Shown here: piece after piece, positions 51,725 through 59,936 of the stretch
Numbering within the stretch: the first letter of the stretch is position 1
Layout of the letters: every line of letters starts with the position of its first letter
Assembly: GCA_045546255.1 (NCBI GenBank)
Contig: JAZQCK010000040.1
Location: forward strand, 1 to 62,074
Reading direction: 5' to 3'
Length of the DNA stretch: 62,074 bases
From: RGIG5612 sp045546255
GTDB lineage: Bacteria; Bacillota; Clostridia; Lachnospirales; Lachnospiraceae
Made by a program: the position numbers and the translations under genes
The notes under the pieces: generated by a model
Databases searched by the model: none
Told to the model about the DNA's origin: nothing
Seen by the model: only the letters and a program-made list of their open reading frames with translations

Positions 51725-51979
51725 CCTGTGTTGGCAGGTGATCGGCTGTTCTGTATTTGTGACTATGGAGAACACCGTCGTTCTTGTTAGGCGTCGCGAA
51801 GCATTTTTGAGGCAAGAGCTTCGGACTTCAAGTCCGGAAAGCTCTTAGGCGAAAGAAATATTTTTCATCAGGAAAAATATTTCGTATGGCGGCCGAAAAA
51901 AATTCTGAGCGAAGCCTTAGAAGAACAGGTGATTCGGAATGGAACAAATACAGAACAACCGATCACCTGCCTTCACAGG
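51725..51979. repeat. 255-bp palindromic element between ilvD and leuA
   Basis: The ends are 36-nt inverted repeats (51725-51760 and 51944-51979) matching at 33 of 36 positions. Imperfect pairing continues inward (GTTCTT...GGC...TCGC near 51780 with its complement near 51915-51925). Two side hairpins lie inside. One has AAGAGCTT plus CGGACTT arms (51814-51828 with 51830-51846); the other has perfect 12-bp arms GAAATATTTTTC (51855-51866) and GAAAAATATTTC (51872-51883). No open frame of note is present. It could be a small non-autonomous mobile element or a structured RNA of the operon. Neither a T-box motif nor a known riboswitch was recognised. Confidence 0.8.
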
Positions 51980-51997
51980 AATGATTCCATTAAATAA

Positions 51998-53659
51998 TTA
52001 CATTAAAACTGCGCCTTTATCAGCGGATGTAACCAGTTTTGCATAACGAGCTGCATAGCCGGTCTTGATCTTCGGTTCCGGGCAAACCCATTTGCTTCTT
52101 CTCTCTGCCAGTTCTTCATCAGAAACATTGACGTTGATCTTGCAGTTCGGAATATCAATGGAGATGATATCGCCTTCATTGATGAGACCGATGTTACCGC
52201 CAGAAGCAGCTTCAGGGCTGACATGACCGATTGCTGCGCCACGGGTTGCGCCGGAGAATCTTCCGTCTGTGATCAGTGCAACACTTGCGCCAAGTCCCAT
52301 ACCTACGATAGCGGAGGTCGGGTTCAGCATCTCTCTCATACCCGGGCCGCCTTTCGGGCCTTCATAACGAATTACGACAACATCGCCCGGATTGATCTTC
52401 TTCGCATAGATTGCTTCAATTGCATCTTCTTCGCTGTCAAAGACTCTTGCCGGTCCTTCATGAACCATCATCTCGTCAGCAACCGCACTCTTCTTAACAA
52501 CGCATCCGTCCGGAGCAACATTGCCCTTCAGCACTGCGATACCGCCGGTTGCAGAATACGGATTGTCAATCGGGCGGATCGTTTCCGGATCACGGTTTTC
52601 CACGCCTTCTAAGTTTTCAGCCAGAGTCTTACCTGTAACCGTCATAACATCTGTATGCAAAAGGCCTTTCTTGGTCAGCTCTTTCATAACAGCATGAACG
52701 CCGCCTGCCTGATCAAGATTTTCCATGAAGGTGTCACCTGCCGGTGCTAAGTGGCAGAGGTTCGGTGTCTTCTCACTGATTTCATTGGACATATCCAGGC
52801 TGATCTCGAGACCTGCCTCATGAGCGATTGCAGGAAGATGCAGCATAGTGTTTGTAGAACATCCAAGAGCCATATCAACAACATCCGCATTTTCAAATGC
52901 TTTCTCTGTCATGATATCTCTCGGGCAGATATTTTTCTCAACGAGTTCCATGATCTGCATGCCGGCTTTCTTTGCCAGGCGAAGTCTTGCAGACAGCGGA
53001 GCCGGAATCGTTCCGTTTCCTTTCAGTGCCATACCAATTGCTTCGCAAAGGCAGTTCATGGAGTTTGCGGTATACATCCCGGAGCAGGATCCACAGGAAG
53101 GACAAGCATTCTCTGTGTACTCTTCTACGCCTGCTTCATCTAACGTTCCTGCATGATATGCGCCAACTGCTTCAAACATGTGGCTTAAGCAGGTTCTTCT
53201 TCCGTCTTTTAAGTGGCCTGCCAGCATCGGACCGCCGCTTACAAAGATCGTCGGAATATTAAGACGGGCTGCTGCCATCAGAAGGCCCGGCACGTTCTTA
53301 TCACAGTTCGGGATCATAACGAGTCCGTCGAACTGATGAGCGATCGCCATTGCTTCTGTAGAATCTGCGATCAGATCTCTGGTGACCAGAGAATACTTCA
53401 TTCCGACATGGCCCATTGCAATACCGTCGCAGACAGCAATTGCAGGGAACTCGATCGGAGTACCGCCTGCCGCACGAACGCCTGCCTTAACGGCATCTGC
53501 AATCTGGCGCAGGTGCATATGGCCCGGTACGATCTCATTGAAAGAGTTTACGACACCGATCAAAGGTCTGTTGATCTCTTCATCTGTCATGCCGAGCGCA
53601 TACATCAAACTTTTATTTGGTGTTCTCGCAACACCTAATTTCGCATTATCAGATCTCAT
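51998..53659 (-). CDS. ilvD: Dihydroxy-acid dehydratase
   Basis: Iron-sulfur enzyme of the IlvD/Edd family that dehydrates dihydroxy acids to 2-oxo acids in Ile and Val synthesis. 553 residues. The Cys ligands are in IPNCDKNVPG and CPSCGSCSGMYTANSMNCL, and the C-terminal marks are GPKGGPGMREML and DGRFSGATRGAAIGHVSPEA. It lies between two palindromic elements, 153 bp downstream of ilvC. Confidence 0.95.
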   Translation of the reverse strand: MRSDNAKLGVARTPNKSLMYALGMTDEEINRPLIGVVNSFNEIVPGHMHLRQIADAVKAGVRAAGGTPIEFPAIAVCDGIAMGHVGMKYSLVTRDLIADSTEAMAIAHQFDGLVMIPNCDKNVPGLLMAAARLNIPTIFVSGGPMLAGHLKDGRRTCLSHMFEAVGAYHAGTLDEAGVEEYTENACPSCGSCSGMYTANSMNCLCEAIGMALKGNGTIPAPLSARLRLAKKAGMQIMELVEKNICPRDIMTEKAFENADVVDMALGCSTNTMLHLPAIAHEAGLEISLDMSNEISEKTPNLCHLAPAGDTFMENLDQAGGVHAVMKELTKKGLLHTDVMTVTGKTLAENLEGVENRDPETIRPIDNPYSATGGIAVLKGNVAPDGCVVKKSAVADEMMVHEGPARVFDSEEDAIEAIYAKKINPGDVVVIRYEGPKGGPGMREMLNPTSAIVGMGLGASVALITDGRFSGATRGAAIGHVSPEAASGGNIGLINEGDIISIDIPNCKINVNVSDEELAERRSKWVCPEPKIKTGYAARYAKLVTSADKGAVLM

Positions 53660-53711
53660 AGATTACTCCTATTAATATTTACAGTTAATTATTTGTTAAA
53701 CGCACTTAACA

Positions 53712-53802
53712 TGGAAGCGCCTGTGGCGATTCCGTGCGAAATTCGCAGGCACGAAGTGCCTTTCCTAAGCGAATTTCTGCACATCCCCCGCGGAGCGTTC
53801 CA
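53712..53802. repeat. 91-bp palindromic element between ilvC and ilvD
   Basis: The ends TGGAA (53712-53716) and TTCCA (53798-53802) enclose an imperfect palindrome. The inner part is GAAATTCGC (53738-53746) paired with GCGAATTTC (53769-53777), and the centre is a hairpin AGGCAC-GAA-GTGCCT (53747-53761). Its plan, a long stem with a central hairpin, recalls the larger element at 51725-51979. A further 6-bp hairpin (CCAACT, AGTTGG) lies at the ilvC stop. Confidence 0.65.
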
Positions 53803-53812
53803 ACTGACGAAG

Positions 53813-54832
53813 TTAGTTGGATGCGGTGTCTAAATCTGCATCGTTCTTCCACAGCATCTTCTCACGAAGTTCTTTTCCGACAACTTCCATCGGGTGCTTT
53901 GCAAGCTGTGCCCTCTTGGAGTTGAAGAAGGTTCTTCCGTTCTTGTTCTCAGCGATCCATTTGCCTGCGAATGTTCCATCCTGAATGTCGTTCAGAACAG
54001 CCTTCATATTTGCTTTCGTCTGCTCATAAGGAAGAACTCTCGGCCCGGATACATACTCGCCGAATTCTGCAGTGTCGGAGATGGAATAGTTCATTGCAGC
54101 AACGCCGCCTTTGTTGATCAGATCGACGATCAGTTTTACTTCATGGATGCACTCAAAGTATGCATTTTCCGGAGCGTATCCAGCTTCAACCAGAGTTTCG
54201 AAACCGCATTTCATCAGGTCTACAAGGCCGCCGCAAAGAACAGTCTGCTCACCAAAGAGGTCAGTCTCTGTTTCTTCATTCATGGTTGTTTCCAGGATGC
54301 CGGCTCTTGCGCCGCCGATACCTGCAATATATGCAAGTGCGATATCATAAGCTTTTCCTGTTGCATTCTGCTCAACAGCAATCAGGCAAGGAACGCCTTT
54401 TCCTGCAACATACTGGCTTCTTACCGTATGTCCCGGTCCCTTCGGAGCTGCCATGAAGACATCAACGTTTGCCGGAGGAACAATCTGTTTGTAACGGATA
54501 TTAAAACCATGGGCAAATGCAATTGCTTTTCCTTCTGTCAGGTTCGGAGCGATATCTTTTCTGTACATATCAGCCTGAGCTTCATCGTTGATCAGGATCA
54601 TGATGATGTCAGCCTTCTTGGTTGCTTCTGCAACAGTGAGGACTTCAAAGCCATCCTTTTCTGCTACCGGCCAGCTTTTTCCACCTTCTCTAAGGCCGAT
54701 AACCACATTGCATCCGGAGTCTCTCAGGTTCAGCGCATGAGCATGTCCCTGGGAACCATAGCCGATGATCGCAATGGTCTTTCCATCAAGGTTTGCGATG
54801 TTACAATCATTTTCATAATACATTTTTGCCAT
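53813..54832 (-). CDS. ilvC: Ketol-acid reductoisomerase
   Basis: Isomerises and reduces acetolactate or acetohydroxybutyrate. 339 residues, class I. The nucleotide loop GYGSQGHAHALNLRDSG begins at residue 24, and the metal-site Glu residues lie in the C-terminal knotted domain (DLFGEQTVLCGGL and AYFECIHEVKLIVDL). It overlaps ilvN by 20 bp. Confidence 0.96.
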   Translation of the reverse strand: MAKMYYENDCNIANLDGKTIAIIGYGSQGHAHALNLRDSGCNVVIGLREGGKSWPVAEKDGFEVLTVAEATKKADIIMILINDEAQADMYRKDIAPNLTEGKAIAFAHGFNIRYKQIVPPANVDVFMAAPKGPGHTVRSQYVAGKGVPCLIAVEQNATGKAYDIALAYIAGIGGARAGILETTMNEETETDLFGEQTVLCGGLVDLMKCGFETLVEAGYAPENAYFECIHEVKLIVDLINKGGVAAMNYSISDTAEFGEYVSGPRVLPYEQTKANMKAVLNDIQDGTFAGKWIAENKNGRTFFNSKRAQLAKHPMEVVGKELREKMLWKNDADLDTASN

Positions 54833-55364
54833 AGTTGAATTCTCCTTTTTCTTTCGTATCTTCGTAAATGGACTTCAGTCCTCTTTCAAGTGCGACATAA
54901 CCCGTACGAACAAGCTCGATGATCTCAAATTCTTTTAAGATGTTTTCAAGACCTGTGATCTTGGATTCATCACCGATCATAGCCAATGTCAAGGTTGAGA
55001 TGGAAACATCGATGATGTTTGCACGGAAAATATTGGAAATCTGAAGGATCTCACTGCGGACTGCACTGTCCGGAGTGTTCACCTTGATCATGACCAGCTC
55101 TCTGCGGATCGAATTTGTCTGATCCAGAAGCTTAACGGAATGAACCGGATAGAGTTTCTGGAGCTGATAAGAAAGCAGTGTGATCTGATCCTCATCACAG
55201 AACACCTCGATCGTGATACGGCTGGTTGCCGGGTCGCTTGTTGCGCCCACTGCCAATGACTCAATATTATATCCTTTTCTGGAGAACATTCTGGAGACCT
55301 GTGAAAGGACACCTGCCTCATTGTCGACCAGAACTGCTAATGTATAAAGATTCTGTTCTTTCAT
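54813..55364 (-). CDS. ilvN: Acetolactate synthase regulatory (small) subunit
   Basis: 183 residues. An N-terminal ACT domain (LAVLVDNEAGVLSQVSRMFSR) confers valine feedback on IlvB, and the C-terminal half is the standard dimer-activating domain. It lies 18 bp after ilvB and overlaps ilvC by 20 bp. Confidence 0.93.
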   Translation of the reverse strand: MKEQNLYTLAVLVDNEAGVLSQVSRMFSRKGYNIESLAVGATSDPATSRITIEVFCDEDQITLLSYQLQKLYPVHSVKLLDQTNSIRRELVMIKVNTPDSAVRSEILQISNIFRANIIDVSISTLTLAMIGDESKITGLENILKEFEIIELVRTGYVALERGLKSIYEDTKEKGEFNYGKNVL

Positions 55365-55382
55365 TTTCCTGTCCTCCTTTCC

Positions 55383-57089
55383 TTATTTCACCAAGAAGTC
55401 TGTGATCTGTTTTCCGCCTTCAACCATCGGACGAACCATTTCATCCAGGTCGATCACGCAATCGATCACGTAACCATGTCCATCTTCAAGTGCATCTTTG
55501 ACAGCTGCGCGAAGCTCTTCCTCGCTGCTGACTCTTGCGCCCTTCAGGCCATATGCCTCTGCAAGCTTTACAAAGTCAGGTCCGCGGTCAAGCGTTGTTG
55601 CAGCATAGCGGTGATCATAGATCAATGACTGCCACTGACGAACCATACCAAGCGTACCATTATTAAAGATGAATGTAATGACAGGAGTATCATAGTGCTG
55701 CTCGGTTGCAAGTTCATTGCAGTTCATACGGAAGCTTCCGTCTCCTGTGATATGGATAACCGCTTTATCCGGATTTCCGACTTTTGCTCCGATGGCAGCG
55801 CCAAGTCCGAAGCCCATGGTTCCGAAACCGCCGCTGGTTAAGAGTTGTCCGGAATAATCAAAGTGGAAATGCTGGATTGCCCACATCTGGTGCTGTCCGA
55901 CATCCGTGGAAACAATCGTATCATCCGGCATGATCTCAGCGATCGCACGAAGGATCTGCTTCGGTGTCAGTTTATCCTTGCTTTCGTCATATTCGGTTTC
56001 TGTTGCGAATGAGAAAACATACTCTTTCCAAGCGTCATGATTCTGCTGGGTCAGTTTTTCGTTCAGAAGTTTCAGAACAACTTTTGCGTCACCAATGATA
56101 TGGTGATCGGTCTTTACATTTTTATTAATCTCAGAACGGTCAATGTCGACCTGAACGATCTTTGCATTCTGGGCAAAGGTTGACGGATCAAGCGCGACTC
56201 TGTCAGAGAAGCGGCAGCCAAGTGCGATCAAAAGATCACATTCATCGCAGGCCATGTTGGAAGCCTGGGATCCGTGCATACCGATCATACCTGTTGTAAG
56301 CGGGCTTCTTCCCGGAAGAGCTCCGCCGCCCATTACGGTGATCGCAACCGGTGCATCTGCTTTTTCAGCGAACTCTACCAGTTCTTTGTCAGCGCGGCTT
56401 CTTACGACACCGCCGCCACAGATGATCAGCGGTTTTTCTGCTTCATTTATCATCTGAACTAAAGTGTCGACATCCTCAGCATTCGGCTTCGGAGTTCTGA
56501 AGTCTTCCGATGCTCTCTTCATCAGCTGAGCAAGACGGCCACTGTTGTAATGCTGCTCTTTCGGAAGCGGTTCATACTCTGTCTCTGCAGCAGTTACGTT
56601 TTTCAGGATGTCTAAAAGGACCGGACCCGGACGTCCGCTTCTAGCGATCGCAAACGCTTCGCGGATCGTATCAGCCAGTTTGTCAACATCGCGAACAATA
56701 AAGTTACTCTTTGTGATCGGCATTGTGATACCTGTGATGTCAACCTCCTGGAAAGAGTCCTTTCCGATCAGGCTTTCACCAACGTTACAGGTAATAAATA
56801 CCACCGGTGAGGAATCCATATACGCTGTCGCGATACCTGTTGTCAGGTTGGTTGCTCCCGGTCCGCTGGTTGCAAAGCAGACACCGACTTTACCGGTGCT
56901 TCTTGCATACCCGTCTGCTGCGTGGGATGCTCCCTGCTCGTGGGATGTCAGAATGTGCTTGATCTTGTCACTATACTTATATAAAGCATCGTAGATATTC
57001 AAGATCGTTCCGCCCGGATAACCGAAGATGGTATCCACACCCTGTTCCAGCAGACACTCCATTACGATTTGTGCTCCTGTCATCTTCAT
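55383..57089 (-). CDS. ilvB: Acetolactate synthase catalytic (large) subunit
   Basis: TPP enzyme making acetolactate or acetohydroxybutyrate from pyruvate (and 2-oxobutyrate). 568 residues with the catalytic Glu in LTSHEQGASHAADGYAR, CFATSGPGATNL, an FAD-binding middle domain, and the TPP motif GDGSFRMNCNELATE. The ATG at 57089 follows TTTAGGAGGTTCACTT, 26 nt after the attenuator hairpin. It is the first structural gene of the operon. Confidence 0.96.
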   Translation of the reverse strand: MKMTGAQIVMECLLEQGVDTIFGYPGGTILNIYDALYKYSDKIKHILTSHEQGASHAADGYARSTGKVGVCFATSGPGATNLTTGIATAYMDSSPVVFITCNVGESLIGKDSFQEVDITGITMPITKSNFIVRDVDKLADTIREAFAIARSGRPGPVLLDILKNVTAAETEYEPLPKEQHYNSGRLAQLMKRASEDFRTPKPNAEDVDTLVQMINEAEKPLIICGGGVVRSRADKELVEFAEKADAPVAITVMGGGALPGRSPLTTGMIGMHGSQASNMACDECDLLIALGCRFSDRVALDPSTFAQNAKIVQVDIDRSEINKNVKTDHHIIGDAKVVLKLLNEKLTQQNHDAWKEYVFSFATETEYDESKDKLTPKQILRAIAEIMPDDTIVSTDVGQHQMWAIQHFHFDYSGQLLTSGGFGTMGFGLGAAIGAKVGNPDKAVIHITGDGSFRMNCNELATEQHYDTPVITFIFNNGTLGMVRQWQSLIYDHRYAATTLDRGPDFVKLAEAYGLKGARVSSEEELRAAVKDALEDGHGYVIDCVIDLDEMVRPMVEGGKQITDFLVK

Positions 57090-57114
57090 AAGTGAACCTC
57101 CTAAATAAAGAAAC

Positions 57115-57139
57115 CCTATGGCTAAAAGTTAACCATAGG
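57115..57139 (-). terminator. Attenuator hairpin of the ilv-leu operon
   Basis: Arms of 11 bp (57115-57125 and 57129-57139; CCTATGG and CCATAGG at the base, one G-U pair, 3-nt loop). GTTTCTTTATTT follows on the minus strand, upstream of ilvB. The upper part of this stem is also the target of the antiterminator strand at 57190-57200. Confidence 0.8.
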
Positions 57140-57189
57140 ATCTGCAAATCGAGTTTTTCTAAACTATTCCTTCATCTTGCAAACAGGCA

Positions 57190-57200
57190 TAACCTTTAGC
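57190..57200 (-). promoter_or_regulatory. Antiterminator strand of the ilv attenuator
   Basis: On the transcript, GCUAAAGGUUA (57200-57190) can pair over all 11 nt, with one G-U pair, to UAACUUUUAGC (57131-57121), which forms the loop and upper stem of the terminator hairpin. The strand begins 1 nt after the leader stop codon, so a ribosome resting at the stop would cover it and let the terminator form. Confidence 0.7.
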
Positions 57201-57201
57201 A

Positions 57202-57279
57202 CTATTTCTGCTCGTTTTCACCGAGTAGAAGAATAATGCCGACGAGGACGATGTCGTTTACAAGTTTGCGATTGAACAT
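57202..57279 (-). CDS. Leader peptide of the ilv-leu operon
   Basis: A 25-codon frame, ATG at 57279 to TAG at 57202-57204, preceded by TTTTGGAG at an 11-nt distance. Eleven of the 25 residues are branched-chain (3 Ile, 3 Val, 5 Leu), and residues 10-19 read IVLVGIILLL. Ribosomes short of charged Ile, Val or Leu tRNA would stall there and leave the downstream antiterminator strand free. A second weak pairing, GCAAAC in codons 4-6 with GUUUGC at 57184-57179, could act as the protector stem. It is analogous to enterobacterial ilv leaders but not homologous in sequence. Confidence 0.82.
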   Translation of the reverse strand: MFNRKLVNDIVLVGIILLLGENEQK

Positions 57280-57323
57280 TTTTTCTGAAACTCCAAAATA
57301 AAATTTGTGCAGTATTTTCGTAA

Positions 57324-57352
57324 TTTATAGCACTTTAAAGTAGTAGTGTCAA
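57324..57352 (-). promoter_or_regulatory. Promoter of the ilv-leu operon
   Basis: On the minus strand a perfect TTGACA (57352-57347), a 17-bp spacer and TATAAA (57329-57324). Transcription near 57317 gives a leader RNA of about 230 nt before ilvB. The stretch from here to 57445 is AT-rich and holds no gene. Confidence 0.85.
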
Positions 57353-57445
57353 GAAGAAACTGTAGTTTTTTCCTTATATTGAAGGGCTTTTTTTGTTTTT
57401 TCTGTTTTTTTGACGAACAGCAGGTATGATTTGGTCGTATAACTG

Positions 57446-59782
57446 TTAATCTTCCACAAAAACGGAGAAGTCAATCGACGTTTCCATGCCGCTTTCTGTA
57501 TAGATGATCAGCCGCCCATCGCCGCCCCATCCGTCTGTTTTGACCAGACAGCCGCACATACCGCCTTCGGCCGTGATAACCTGCGATCCTTCCACATGAA
57601 TGATGCCTTCCGTTGCCAGTGCGATCGGCATCTGTGCATATGGCGCAAGGTTGCCATTTTCATCTACGATCCGGATCCTGACGAGTGCCATATCATAGCA
57701 TTCTCCCTCGATCAGATTGATGCGGGAGGCTTTTGCTTCAATATGCAGCTGATTTCCCGGAGTGCAGACAACGCTTTTTGCCACCTGTCCATCGCGAATT
57801 GCCTCCACTCTCCACTGAGTGGATTCTCCGCCCCAGTTGCTGATATATTTCGCATAGAGCTGAACGCCTTCTTCGTAGGTCAGCTTATATTTCAACATCG
57901 CATATGCCATTTTCAATTTGTCAATGATTGGCATGGATTGGAAGCCATGCTTTTCTGCAGAAAGCAGACAATCGCGGACCAGTTCCGCTTTCTTAGGCTC
58001 AAATCCCTCCTCGCTTTCGAGGAGATTGCCAATCGTATCGTCGATCTCGATTGGTCCATGATCCAGTGCATCCCATTCTTCCGGCTGAAAACTGCTGACG
58101 AACTGATCATTTTTATACAGACGGATCTCATCCGCATTCGTAAAGGCATAGACGGCGCCCTTCTGTCCAGCCGGATAATCGCCAATATCAAAGGAGGAAC
58201 CCACTTCCAGAACAATCGGGGATTCTCCCTGGCTGGCATAGGTCGCAGCAGCCAGTTTCGGATTCCGGAACGAATCCATGACACCATGATAGCAGATCCG
58301 GTCGCCGGATCCAAAATCTTTATGTGTTGCATAATCAAACATACACCACTGGAAGCACCCTGCAATATCTCCATTGGACATTGCCGCATCCAATACTCTT
58401 GCATGTCTTAAGGCCTGTTCCTGGCGCTTACTCCAGCTGTCGTACGCTTTGGTCGGATACATGTGCCCGTTGCTCTCACTGATCAGATAGCATTTATCCA
58501 TGTCCGGAGTGACTTTGCGTTTCGGACGGCAGCCGACGTTGGTCCCATCATGAGAGAAATCATTGAATGCATAAACATCCTCAAGCAGATTGCTCTTTTC
58601 CAGATAACGTACACCGGAAGTCGGTCTTGAAGGATCTAGCTGATGCGCCAGTTCATTCGTACGAGTGTAGAATTCATCATCATCCACACTCTCATTGATC
58701 CTTACGCCCCAAAGCATAATGGAAGGATGATTTCTGTACTGGATGATCATCTCTCTTAAGTTTTCGAGTGCCTGCTCTTTCCATTTCTCATCTCCGATAT
58801 GCTGCCAGCCCGGAAACTCTGTGAAAACAAAGAGACCGCGTTTATCACATTCATCAATAAAGTAATGGCTCTGCGGATAATGCGATGTCCGCACAGCATT
58901 GACATTTAATTCTTCTTTTAAGATACGCGCATCTTCTCTTTGCAGATGTTCCGGAAGCGCATATCCGATATATGGGTAGCATTGATGGCGGTTGAGACCC
59001 CGGATAAAGGTCTTTTCTCCGTTCAGATAAAAACCGTCCTCGCGGAACTCGGCAACGCGCATGCCGAAAGTCGTCTCGAGCGTATCTATATAATCTTCGT
59101 TTTTGATCGTAACCAGACAGCGGTACAGATGCGGATGATCCATCGACCAAAGCTTTGGCTCAGAGATATAAAGATCGATACTCTTCGGGCAGTCCTCTGC
59201 TGTCGCGACCAGACTTCCATTTGGACTGTAGATCTCTACATCTGTGATCATCGGATTTCCGACACAGCTTACATCCACATGAACGGTATGCTCATCTTTC
59301 GTATAAACAAAAACATCTTCTATATAGGTATTCGGACGAATGTCCATCCAGACATCACGGTAAAGACCGCCATAAGTCAAATAATCGATCACAAAACCAA
59401 ACGGAGGAATCTCCGGGTTTTCCCTGCAATCGAGTTTCACGGCCAGATAGTTTTTACCCGCCTGTACCAGGTCAGAAATATCTACACGGAATGAAGTGTA
59501 TCCGCAGTAATGCTTCGCTACCGATTTTTGATTGATAAAGATCTCTGCGATGTGTGCCGCCCCGTCAAACTGAAGAAAGATCTTACTCCCGATCACTTCC
59601 TCCGGAATATCGAGAACACGGCGGTATCCGCAGATCGTATTGTAGTTTTCCGGGCTTGCATAATGAAGCGGGATTTCTCCGACATTATGCGGCAGTCTCA
59701 CTGCTTCTCCGTCGATGAAATATTTCATAAAATCATCAGACCACTCATATACAAATTCCCATTTATTATTCAGTCGTATCAT
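57446..59782 (-). CDS. Glycoside hydrolase family 2 protein (beta-galactosidase-like)
   Basis: 778 residues without a signal peptide, so probably cytoplasmic. Domain order is an N-terminal jelly roll (YGGLYRDVWMDIRP at its end), an immunoglobulin-like domain, the TIM barrel starting around FIRGLNRHQCYPYIG, and C-terminal beta domains. The acid/base Glu lies in WGVRINES, the nucleophile Glu in CYLISESNGH, and the conserved NAVRTSHYPQSHYFIDECDKRGL is present. A charged helical stretch of about 60 residues (near 580-640) interrupts the C-terminal domains. Beta-galactosidase is likeliest; beta-glucuronidase or another GH2 activity is possible. Confidence 0.85.
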   Translation of the reverse strand: MIRLNNKWEFVYEWSDDFMKYFIDGEAVRLPHNVGEIPLHYASPENYNTICGYRRVLDIPEEVIGSKIFLQFDGAAHIAEIFINQKSVAKHYCGYTSFRVDISDLVQAGKNYLAVKLDCRENPEIPPFGFVIDYLTYGGLYRDVWMDIRPNTYIEDVFVYTKDEHTVHVDVSCVGNPMITDVEIYSPNGSLVATAEDCPKSIDLYISEPKLWSMDHPHLYRCLVTIKNEDYIDTLETTFGMRVAEFREDGFYLNGEKTFIRGLNRHQCYPYIGYALPEHLQREDARILKEELNVNAVRTSHYPQSHYFIDECDKRGLFVFTEFPGWQHIGDEKWKEQALENLREMIIQYRNHPSIMLWGVRINESVDDDEFYTRTNELAHQLDPSRPTSGVRYLEKSNLLEDVYAFNDFSHDGTNVGCRPKRKVTPDMDKCYLISESNGHMYPTKAYDSWSKRQEQALRHARVLDAAMSNGDIAGCFQWCMFDYATHKDFGSGDRICYHGVMDSFRNPKLAAATYASQGESPIVLEVGSSFDIGDYPAGQKGAVYAFTNADEIRLYKNDQFVSSFQPEEWDALDHGPIEIDDTIGNLLESEEGFEPKKAELVRDCLLSAEKHGFQSMPIIDKLKMAYAMLKYKLTYEEGVQLYAKYISNWGGESTQWRVEAIRDGQVAKSVVCTPGNQLHIEAKASRINLIEGECYDMALVRIRIVDENGNLAPYAQMPIALATEGIIHVEGSQVITAEGGMCGCLVKTDGWGGDGRLIIYTESGMETSIDFSVFVED

Positions 59783-59866
59783 ATTCCTTTGACTTCCGTT
59801 ATTCCTATAGGGTTGATAAATGATCAGATTTCATCATCTGCATCATTATAAAAAGCAGAATAAAAA

Positions 59867-59882
59867 GTGTGCTCTCACACAC
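59867..59882 (-). terminator. Terminator downstream of the LysR gene
   Basis: On the minus strand GTGTGT (59882-59877), GAGA, GCACAC (59872-59867), a 6-bp stem with one G-U pair, followed by TTTTTATT. It lies 55 nt after the LysR stop and 85 nt before the GH2 gene. Confidence 0.6.
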
Positions 59883-59936
59883 GGAATATATCATACCACA
59901 AACTTTTGATTTGTCTCTATCAGAATTGGTATTTCT

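Noticed and set aside
51708..51815. N-terminal extension of leuA by 36 residues
   Set aside because: The extension would be translated from the palindromic element, is not LeuA-like, and has no ribosome binding site. The family start MRRIKIFDTTLRDGEQ fits the ATG at 51707.
51708..51997. T-box or other leucine riboswitch before leuA
   Set aside because: No T-box signature (AGGGTGGNACCGCG-like) or terminator-antiterminator pair was found; the structure is a long inverted repeat instead.
53660..53812. CRISPR-like or tandem repeat array between ilvC and ilvD
   Set aside because: The repeats are inverted, not direct, and there are no spacers of constant length.
53894..54838. 314-codon plus-strand frame opposite ilvC
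   Set aside because: It lies wholly opposite a canonical ilvC with all motifs; Cys/Ser-rich composition and no start context.
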